Part shown: positions 50,541 to 58,994 of the stretch, in pieces
Layout of the letters: the number at the start of each line of letters is the position of its first letter
Position numbering within the stretch: the first letter of the stretch is position 1
Made by a program: the position numbers and the translations under genes
NCBI GenBank assembly: GCA_035048485.1
Contig: CM068587.1
Location: 48,235,996 to 48,299,995, forward strand
DNA: 64,000 bases
Direction of reading: 5' to 3'
Origin: Pteria penguin
Lineage: Eukaryota; Mollusca; Bivalvia; Pterioida; Pteriidae
Notes under the pieces: generated by a model
What the model was told of the DNA's origin: nothing
Database searches by the model: none
What the model saw: only the letters and a program-made list of their open reading frames with translations

Positions 50541-51155
50541 TAATTAAATATGTTTTGGCACCTAGTAATTCAGGTTTTTTGGTGCATATGTGCTCTAAAT
50601 ATCTCAAATCTGTAAGTTAATATAAATATTTTTTTAAATCAAAAACCGGAAAATATTTATATTTTACAGTTAAAATGATAGTTAGAATGTTGTTTTCTAG
50701 TAGTTTGTAAAACCCAACTCTGACTCGGGGTTGCATTAAAAGTGAGTATGCCAGTTGTTGCAGTATTTGATGTGGCGTCCCAGAAATGGGGTTGCAGTGA
50801 CATAGCAGGTGTACAAGTGGTGTATGTTATAACTTAGTATTCGACAAGACCAGGTTGTCACAACTTTGGTGTTACCATCTCAGGAAATGTACAGATATTG
50901 ACTGAAAATGACTCCATTGGTGTGCATTTATATTGACTGTGATATTTTGATATAGAAATCTTTGGTGCCAAAAACATGTCGGAGAGTATCCAAGGTAACA
51001 GCCAAATAAAATCCATCTCGGCAGAATTCTCAAATCTTTTTTAACTTCGGGGATGTTTTCCTTTGACAAACTTATTTTTGATAATTTATTTCTTAAATTT
51101 ACAAAGTACACTCAGCTTTGAGTGCTTACTACTGTCTTCTAATGTTTAAAGTCTA
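50541..51155. other. Intergenic, nothing recognised
   Basis: AT-rich sequence up to the fold-back element. It could still be part of a longer 3' UTR. Confidence 0.4.
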
Positions 51156-51610
51156 CTGTCCGCGCCACTCACTTTGTAAACCGAAAAATCTGGATTTTCA
51201 CTTATTCATCTTTAAAATAGTTTTACAAAATTAATATCAATCGACAGGTCTTGTTTAGTCGTAACTTTTGGTGTATATGTTTCTACGAAGAAGCATTCGT
51301 ATTTCATAGGGAAAAAATCATTTTAGATAGGGCGTTTTTATGTTAATTTTGACGTGACGTCGCCGATGTTTAACATTGAGTCTATTGGAAACTTGGCGAC
51401 GTCACGTCAAAATTTAACGTGGAAATCCCCCTATCTAGAATTGATTTTTTTCTATAAAATATGAACGCTTCTTCATACAAACATATAGCATACACCAAAA
51501 GTTACGACTAAACAAGATCTGTCGAATGGTTTTGCCTTTTTGAAATTATTCTGAAGATGAATAACTGAAAATTCAGATTTCCCGGTTTCCAGAGCGAGTG
51601 GCGCGGACAG
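51156..51610. mobile_element. Fold-back element, about 455 bp, flanked by TA
   Basis: The left end CTGTCCGCGCCACTCACTTT and the right end (read inverted) CTGTCCGCGCCACTCGCTCT pair. Pairing continues through 'gaaaatccagatttttcgg'-type and 'tcgacaggtcttgtttagtc'-type blocks to a centre of about 51385 ('ttggcgacgtcacgtc' against 'gacgtgacgtcgcc'). The arms are about 220 bp with scattered mismatches. TA sits at both borders (51154-51155, 51611-51612), fitting a Tc1/mariner-type target. No ORF. Confidence 0.88.
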
Positions 51611-51612
51611 TA

Positions 51613-52572
51613 ATTACATTGTAGTAGTTTTGTCGTCAAAATGTTGATCATGTAAGTTCATATAACTGTGTTCTATGATTCAACGATAGAAATGGGTTTT
51701 TGTTGCGGTGGATTTTATTTCGACGGGGGCCTTCGTAATTCTGTAGCATGTTCTGTTGCTTCACGTATTTTTGCATGAGATATTGGGGCGTAGTATTTCG
51801 CGTATTTTCTCTTCATTTCATATTGAGTGCATTATGAGTGTGAATATTATTTATTTGAAGAATGTAAAAAGCTGAAAGAGTGAAAGATGTGCTCGAATAT
51901 CCTTCTACTTTTTGTGATGTTGTAAATCATTTAAGAATTCATTTTTATTTTTCCTTTTGTCATTACCTCATTGTATTATTATATATATAATTTACAATGT
52001 ATTTGGGTTCAGTTTTAAGTACATAGTTAAAGAATCATACCTGAACCAATATATACTACGTACAATGATGTATGGTACGGTAGGTGTTGCCTTCAAATTA
52101 TTTTTATTATTATTGATATTTATATCATTTCATTTTGCTAGTTTACGTGAACATTATTCTTAAAGAATTTAAATAGATCTGTGATCGCTTTCTAGTCATT
52201 TGAAATTTTTTGATAGAAAAATGTCTTTACATTGGAAATTTCCGTCCAAAGGGTTTTTTTCTTTTTTTGCAGATTAAATATCATGAAATTGTAACCCTTA
52301 TTATTTCATTCTTATCGACTCATCTTCATTTATTTATGCTTTTAGAAAGAGTGGAAATATATCTTCATAAGTAGCAAGTATCTATAATTGTTGCTTGTAT
52401 TTGATATTTTTGAGAGAATAGGACATTTTGATATGTTCCTATCTGTGTTTCTATTTTTGAATTGAATTTTGTAAGAAATGCACACATTGTCTATTATCAA
52501 TCAATCATGCCTATATTGTATTTTACATGAATATCTCTTCATAAAGATTATTTAACACCTTGACAGTCTTGT
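51613..52572. other. Intergenic, nothing recognised
   Basis: AT-rich spacer without a recognisable repeat family. 'atatatataa' at about 51980. Confidence 0.4.
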
Positions 52573-53330
52573 TTGATTTTTGTGTTTAATTCTTGATTGA
52601 CGTCACAAGATTATTCACCCATATGGTGACGGTATCTACCTGATGCAATGCACAGAAATTTAGACCACTGCAACGGAGCCACCGGAAGGTACAAGTGGTT
52701 TTTTAGCTCACCTGAGCCAAAGGCTCAAGTTAGCTATTGTGATCAATCGCCGTCTGTCGTTAGCTTTTCTACATTTTCGACTTCTTCTCCAGAACGGCTG
52801 CACAGAATTCCACCAGACTTCATAGGAAGTAAGTACTCAAGGTCCTCTATCAAGTTTGTATTTTTCGTGCCTATCCGGAATCTAAGATGGCCGCCATTGG
52901 CTCTGATTGGTTGACACATTTTCGACTTCTTCTCCAGAAGCGCTGCAAAGAATTTCACCAAACCTCATAGGAAGTAACTACTCGAGGTCCTCTACCAAGT
53001 TTGTGTTTTTCATGCCGATCCGTAATCCAAGATGGCCACTATTGACTCTGATTGGTTGACACATTTTGGACTTCTTCAAAACGACTGCACAAAATATCAC
53101 CAAACCGTGTAAAAAGTCTTGTGGAAGAAAAGCAAAATGTTCTACTGAAATGAGCTGTCATTTTATTGTAAATAAGCAATTTGTGCTCAGGTGAGCGATA
53201 TAGGCCCATCTGGGCCTCTTGTTTTTGTACCACGTTTACCGTAACGGGTGACCACTTTCTTTATTGTCTCATTGGTAAGACAGGACACCGACTTGCCTCC
53301 AATGGGATTCGAACCCAGCAATACACCTGA
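52573..53330 (-). mobile_element. SINE, minus strand, split by a later insertion
   Basis: The 3' half (52573-52697) has 'tggtgacggtatctacctga', 'tttagaccactgcaacggag' and 'gtacaagtgg'. The 5' half (53226-53330) has 'taccacgtttaccgtaacgg', 'ttgtctcattggtaagacag' and the B-box complement 'gggattcgaacccagca'. Together they rebuild the order of the SINE at 40530 with the insert at 52698-53225 removed. Confidence 0.85.
52698..53225 (+). mobile_element. gctcacctgag...gggcctcttgttt repeat, full length, inserted in the SINE
   Basis: Starts 'ttttagctcacctgagccaa' and ends 'caggtgagcgatataggccc' + 'atctgggcctcttgttttt'. The 'agctcacctga' start and 'caggtgagc' are inverted to each other. Inside are three about 120-bp subunits with 'gattggttgacacatttt(c/g)' and 'gacttcttc'. 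Non-coding. This class is common in bivalve DNA as I remember it. Confidence 0.85.
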
Positions 53331-53567
53331 ACTACAGTAACTCCAGGCTTGTGAATCACATTCAGTCCCTGTTATGATCGATATATCAGACTGATCAGGT
53401 TGTGGTTGAGACTTTCAGTGCAAAAAATTGATAGATTTTATAGCTCCCGTAGAAGTCTTAAACGAGAATACAGCGACTAATGTCTGTCTGTCATGGAATT
53501 TTGTACATCAATGATGACTATATAGTTTATATTAATAATCAATCTTGGTACAAGTAATGTGTTAAAT

Positions 53568-53604
53568 CGGAGACACGTATACACAATGCGTATATATGTC
53601 TCTG
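53568..53604. repeat. Short palindrome, CAGAGACA family (diverged left end)
   Basis: CGGAGACACGTATACACAAT ... GCGTATATATGTCTCTG; the ends pair with two mismatches. Confidence 0.7.
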
Positions 53605-53969
53605 GTTAAATAAATTGGTACAGATTTACAGTGCAGGAACCACAACTCTAAGAAATGAACCATGTAGGAGTGCGTCATTTAGTACAGAGAAAAAATAAAT
53701 TCATGTGTTTCAACAAGAATTTTAATGGTAATAAGTTAGTTATCCTCGGAGAAAGAAAACATCGTATAACGTTATAGTGACAGGGACGGTGTGTTTTCTT
53801 GTATGAGTTCTCTTGGTCATGGTCCAGTTATTGCTAAATGGACTTTCTCGCTCTAGAGGTGGATCCTGGACTGGGGTCGCCTCCTGGTCTGAATGTCCAT
53901 CTCTCCCGCCACCGTCGCCATATAAGTAAAATTACTGTGGTATATCGAAGTACTATATAATCTCTCCTT

Positions 53970-53981
53970 CCTGTCTGTCTA

Positions 53982-54013
<32 letters not shown>

Positions 54014-54018
54014 TCTCT
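53970..54018 (+). repeat. (TCTG)n/(TCTA)n microsatellite
   Basis: 'tgtctgtctatctgtctgtc' followed by six 'tatc' units. Confidence 0.9.
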
Positions 54019-54990
54019 GTTAGTCCTTGCTTGTACTAACTGATTTAGTAGATGCATTCCATGTATAACGGGGATATCTGTGAAGTAAGATGTGTGTAAA
54101 ACCTTGGTGCCTTCAAACGACAACAGCTTCCAGAAATACTTCGGTTTCATGAAGGTCAAACCACTATAGGTCTACTTGTAAGTCTATGATACGGGATGTA
54201 TCGTAAAATATTGATTCTCCTGGCTGACTGCGATATACAGGGACATGGTGTCAACATGTAAAGACAAATGATTTAGGTTGAGAACATGTACAGGTACATA
54301 TACTAATAGAAGGAATGGACATGTATAAGTAAAAAATGGAAACCCAAGTTCTCTAATCATCTAAAAGGTATGGTCAATGTTAAAGTTTGTGGTAAGTAAT
54401 TTGCGTGTCAAAGTTACGATATCAAAAAAAGTTCTCGTCACAAGATATATATACAAGTGAGGAAATATAAATTGATATTGGTTATGGCTAGTATTAACAT
54501 AAGCGGAGTCATACCCCATCATGCATTCGGAATCTCTCGATCCCGCCTTTACTCATGAATGTTGCAATATGTAAAACTCAAAACGGATACGTACAGTGAA
54601 ATAGTCCCATTGCTAATAGTTACGGCTAGTATTAACATAAGCGGACACAAACTGACTGAAAAGGCCCTAAAACTAGAGGGTCCCTAATCTACAACCCCCG
54701 AATAGGTTTATTCCCACTTGGTCAACATTTTGATGAAACTTCCGATTCATTCTGAGTCCTAGTCAACATTTGATTGAGACGGTTAAATCCACTCTGTGGT
54801 ATTATATTTATTTTCATGAAAAAAAAATCAGTGAAAATAACGGAGAACAAATATTAAAAGTCGAATAAAGGTATAAACTGTAATATTTTTTTTCTTTAAC
54901 TCTGTGCGAAACTGATAATTCTCATTGATAATGCTCCATAACCCTTTTTATTGCGATACACTACTTTAACTATTGTAAATTTGTGTGTAG

Positions 54991-55250
54991 GGGTCGGTTG
55001 GTCCTATGGTATGACACTCCGAGTTCGATCTGACACTCCGGATTCGATCCCAGGCTTGATTCAAATTTTATCATCTGCTTTCCTGTATGTCCATCGAATA
55101 AGACATGTATAAACCGAAGCCCCGTGTCGTGGTATATATATATATTCTGGTGGATTCGTAGCATAGGACAAAATGATAAAGACCGTGCACCACGCAGGTG
55201 CCGCCATCATATACGTGAAATAATTTTATGCTGCGTATAATAAAAACACA
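54991..55250 (+). mobile_element. SINE, plus strand, diverged
   Basis: Head 'gtcggttggtcctatggtat' and B box 'cggattcgatcccaggc' (with an 18-bp duplication 'tgacactccgagttcgatc'). Body 'ataaaccgaagccccgtgtc', tail 'caggtgccgccatcatatac' + 'gtgaaataattt'. Ends about 55235-55250. Confidence 0.8.
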
Positions 55251-56562
55251 TTTGTATTTAGATATATTGGAAATCAAGGTATTCATTCTATATATTCAAT
55301 TGTCTTATTTGTTATACTTAACATATGTGCGATCAACGGCGGCAAACTGATACGAAATATTCACTCTCTGTAGAGTAAGCAGTAATTTTAAAATATATTT
55401 AGTGGCGGATTCATCACCCCTGCACCCTTTTAAGGTGGGTCAAAGTGTACATTTGGCCGATTTGGATTGGAAATCTCGGTTTTAGCTCATTTCCTGTAAG
55501 GGGAATCTTCCCATGAATCAATTGCACCCCACCCCTCTCCCCCGAGTCTGGAGTTACATATGTGTTATTATGAGTGTTCATCTATCATTTATTTATAATC
55601 CTCGAGGTTTGATGGGTGTGTATATTTAGAAATGACTGTCAGTTTGTCCAAGATCAGGTCACAGTGGGCATATGACCAACATTGTTGTCTTTTCCATAGA
55701 ACCTAAGCCGTAACCTGGATCTACTTCATACTTTTGTATACATGTTTGTAATAACCTTGACATAAGGTTATACCTTTAACATCAAGGTCACATGGTCACT
55801 GTGAATCTATAGCTATGATCAAACAAGAATACAGTAAATAATACCCTAGCAATAAGGCCACACCACTTGGATTGCTCTCTGAATTTAAAAACCTACCACG
55901 AAAAACAAACTGATCTCTGACTTATTACTGAACAGCAAATGATACAAAACTTGTTCATTGTAGTAAACTGATTATTATGAAATTGATTTGAAAATCATAA
56001 GCCAAAAGGAAATATCAAGCTTTCTTCAGCAAAACATCAAATATTGATTTTTTTCAAAGAGTTTGTTCTCTGAACATAAATTTGAAAATATAATATATCT
56101 CAGTGGTACTGAATACGAACAAAAAAAAAGGTCGAAAACGGTTCAAATACATTGGGTTGTGTTTTTGTGGTTTGGGGGGGTTGATTGTTTGTTTGTTTGG
56201 GTTTTTTTTGGGGGGGGGTGTTGTTTTGTTTTTGTTTTTTTTTTTATCAGCCAGAGAAAGGTGTCTGTCTGAGCATACAAATGCCAGCATGGTCTTCGTC
56301 TACAACTGCAGCAGTCCAGGAGGATGGACGAGGAAACTACAACACTGATGAGAGGCGCGGATAAAAACAAAATTATTAAGGGGTGGTTCATCTAATATCA
56401 ATATTTCGAGAGGGGTTTCCAACTTTGTCTTGTAGAGTAAATCTACTTGTTTTAAAACATAAGGTACGAAGTCTCCAAACACCACATACATGTATATACA
56501 GTATAAAAAGTATGCCCTTCAATCCTCACCCCGTCTTTCTTGAAAAAACCCATTCATTTTAC
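55251..56562. other. Intergenic, low-complexity G/T tracts
   Basis: A weak fragment of the 'aaggtcacatggtcac' repeat class lies at about 55750-55800. G- and T-runs lie at 56172-56245 (runs of 7 and 9 G). Nothing coding. Confidence 0.5.
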
Positions 56563-56605
56563 CAGAGACATAGCTATAGACTACTGAAAATAGTCTATGT
56601 CTCTG
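56563..56605. repeat. Short palindrome, CAGAGACA family, 43 bp
   Basis: CAGAGACATAGCTATAGACT ... AGTCTATGTCTCTG. The inner TAGACTA / TAGTCTA also pairs, so the stem is long. Confidence 0.85.
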
Positions 56606-56979
56606 ATTTTACCGGCTATTTTCACTGCTTTTCACTGGAATATTTTTTTCTCATTGTATAGAAGGGAAATACAATATTAGGAGTTGTACAAGAATATCTA
56701 ATAAACCATTTTTGTTGATGTAATGTACGGATTATAACATTTTCGAATCTAATTATTATTGCACTGGTATATAAAAATATAGAGTGTCTCCAACTTTGCT
56801 GCCAGAGAGCAACCTTACGGTCTAAAATTGCCAAATACAGTGCACCAGACATGCATGTTTCGAATGTGTAAATCAAAAGTCTTTGAGAAAGAGTTTCTCA
56901 AAATATCGAAGGTGAAACGTAACAAAACATATGTCGTTTGTTTCTTTGTTTTCGTTTTGTTTTGTTATTTTGTTTTGTT

Positions 56980-57013
56980 GTTTTTTTTTTTTTTTTTTTT
57001 GGGGGGGGGGGGG
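56980..57013 (+). repeat. Poly-T then poly-G junction
   Basis: About 19 T followed by 13 G with no interruption. Could form G-rich structures or be an assembly-sensitive spot. Confidence 0.85.
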
Positions 57014-57053
57014 TTTAAGGTGGCTTTAAATCATTAAAATACAGAAAGGAGGC

Positions 57054-57247
57054 GTTGCAACCTGAATTGTAATAAATTTATTACAATTCTGATTGCAATA
57101 CAATAATGTTACTACAATTTGGTAGCCAATCGGAATTGTAATGAAAACCTGAATTGTAATTAAAAAAAGTCTTGACTTGACTCTTAACAACCAGAAATGT
57201 AATAAATTTATTACAATTCAGGATTTTATTTCAGTTCATGTTGCAAC
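57054..57247. mobile_element. About 194-bp element with paired 26-bp palindromes and GTTGCAAC ends
   Basis: GTTGCAAC occurs at 57054-57061 and 57240-57247. Near each end lies a palindrome (57064-57089 GAATTGTAATAAA|TTTATTACAATTC, perfect; 57194-57219 with one mismatch). 'cctgaattgtaat' motifs recur internally. GTTGCAAC is itself palindromic and might be the target duplication. Confidence 0.6.
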
Positions 57248-57648
57248 AGAGGAGGTATTAGTATGTCGGACTTTTAGAAAAAAAAGAAAATTACATGTGT
57301 TATTAGCCAAGGGTTAACAACATAAACAGTGTTGATGGTTGTCTTTGATGTAGTATTGCTCGAAGATTTTAAAACCAATACTGTAAGTGCGTGAGTTTTC
57401 TTACATTCAGACTAGTTATATGACAGAAAATTTAAAAGCGAAAAATTATCTCAGATTGCATTATTTAGTGTCAGATTTCCAAAATTTTCGTGGAGAAGGC
57501 TCCCCATACCCCCATCACGAAAGAGGGTGACCCCTCCCGCGCCTACCCTCTTTCGGCGCTTCGCGCCTCATTGATACTCGGCTTCATTTTGCTTATATTC
57601 AAAAACATTCCACGCTACGCCACTGGACAGTACGAGGGTAGTGGTAAT
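57248..57648. other. Intergenic, nothing recognised
   Basis: AT-rich sequence followed by a C-rich stretch (57500-57560) without a recognised family. Confidence 0.4.
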
Positions 57649-57688
57649 CAGAGACATATATGCACATATATGCGTATCTATGTCTCTG
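57649..57688. repeat. Short palindrome, CAGAGACA family, 40 bp
   Basis: CAGAGACATATATGCACATA ... TGCGTATCTATGTCTCTG, with inverted ends. Confidence 0.85.
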
Positions 57689-58139
57689 TGATAATGAAGG
57701 CGCTGCAATTAACATCCAAGTTAATATACGATACATGCGCGGATACAGAGGAAAGAGGGGGGGGGGGTAGGGCGGATATGCGGATAACGGGTAACATTTA
57801 CGGAGTCGGACAAGCGTATATCCAGGAAGATAATCACGTGTCGGTTTGACTTAATAAACAAAGGTAAAAAATCAAACGTCTGTCAACATCAGTACAAAAC
57901 AATACTACGTACCAAATCGATACCGTACCCAAGGAACCTCCATGAGTATAAAGTGTTGATAAATATGATAAGGGTTCAAAGCCATAAAGTGAGAAAATAT
58001 TGAAGTCATAAGAAAGTATATATGTCTCTGATCAAACGTTCAAATAAACTGTCATGGTGAATGGTTTAATTCTATTTATCGATAGAATAAAACTCAACAA
58101 AATCCAAATCCCAGGTTGAACAGAAGAATTTGAAATTAT
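57689..58139. other. Intergenic, with a half-palindrome
   Basis: 'tatatatgtctctg' at 58017-58030 is a solitary right half of the palindrome family. A G-run lies at 57758-57767. Confidence 0.5.
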
Positions 58140-58182
58140 CAGAGACATATATACTTTCAAATACTGTGTATATATGTCTCTG
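58140..58182. repeat. Short palindrome, CAGAGACA family, 43 bp
   Basis: CAGAGACATATATACTTTCA ... GTGTATATATGTCTCTG, with inverted ends. Confidence 0.85.
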
Positions 58183-58506
58183 GTTTGATGATGGAACAAA
58201 TTCAAACTAATGGAATCAGTAATTGACTTTTAAGGTTTTTTTCAGCTTATGGCGCCTAAACTTTTGGACACTAAGCATCAGTGGTTTCTGGGTCCCCATC
58301 CGCTTCCATGTTATGATATATCTGAAAATGGTTGAAAGCTACATAAATCCAAATAAAACCATATAAATCGATATAAATTTTCGTTCAAATTTGATGTGTT
58401 ATATACGTCCCTGTTGTCATTAAATCAAGGGGCGAATATTAAAAAATTAATAGTAATAAATTCTTGCAAAATATGACATGGTTTTGTTTATTTATATATG
58501 CAGTAT
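58183..58506. other. Intergenic, with a half-palindrome
   Basis: 'atatacgtccctg' at 58401-58413 is a half copy of the CAGGGACG type. Otherwise nothing recognised. Confidence 0.45.
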
Positions 58507-58542
58507 CAGGGACGTACATATCTTTAGATATATACGTCCCTG
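58507..58542. repeat. Short palindrome, CAGGGACG type, 36 bp
   Basis: CAGGGACGTACATATCTTTA ... GATATATACGTCCCTG, about 220 bp upstream of the dynein ATG. Confidence 0.85.
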
Positions 58543-58765
58543 GCAGTATGCAGCATTATGTTTCTATTTTGAACTAACAAAATATCCAGTCTCTATGCAG
58601 CATGAAGATTTATCGGTAAATTGGAGTTATACCCCTTGAAGAACTCTCCTGTTTCAGTCAGTTGCCCGGATAGAGCTCGTGATCATCGATCTATCCGCCG
58701 ACAGTCATACCATAGAACAGACAGCGATTTCTTAGAGAAACCTTGGGTGTAGGATATCTGTCATC
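58543..58765 (+). promoter_or_regulatory. Probable promoter / 5' UTR region of the dynein heavy chain gene
   Basis: Immediately upstream of the ATG and richer in GC than the surroundings. It contains the imperfect palindrome 'gatagagctcgtgatcatcg' + 'atctatc' (58672-58698). No TATA box is convincing. The ATG context 'gtcatcATGG' has +4 G. The transcription start cannot be read. Confidence 0.45.
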
Positions 58766-58994
58766 ATGGCAGAGACCCCAGAGGAGGGTCGGACTGGCAC
58801 GCAGACGATCGCAGAACTGTCCGATTTCGCCGAGTATCTGTGCCGAATCGTACCCGCCCTCTTGGAAGATAACGATGTAGCTTCGCCTGCATTGAAAACT
58901 ACAATTTTTGAGAAGAATGTTGCCGACTGCATTAAAAAGTTTTTGGGAGACTCACAAGTTGCAGTTTTACTGGTACAGAGATTTTCGTCTAAAG
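58766..58994 (+). CDS. DYNC1H1: Dynein heavy chain exon 1
   Basis: ATG at 58766 chosen as the first in-frame Met, with a good context and no upstream extension resembling the family. Donor CTAAAG|GTGAGG, phase 1. 76 codons plus one base. Continuing the frame past the donor gives an unrelated tail and a stop at 59051-59053, so the splice is required. Confidence 0.88.

Larger units (their letters stand above)
53331..54990. other. Intergenic, sparse features
   Basis: Holds a short palindrome (53568-53604), a (TCTA)n/(TCTG)n tract at about 53975-54015, and a 27-28 bp direct repeat 'gttatggctagtattaacat' + 'aagcgga' at 54481 and again at 54619. Otherwise nothing recognised. Confidence 0.6.
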
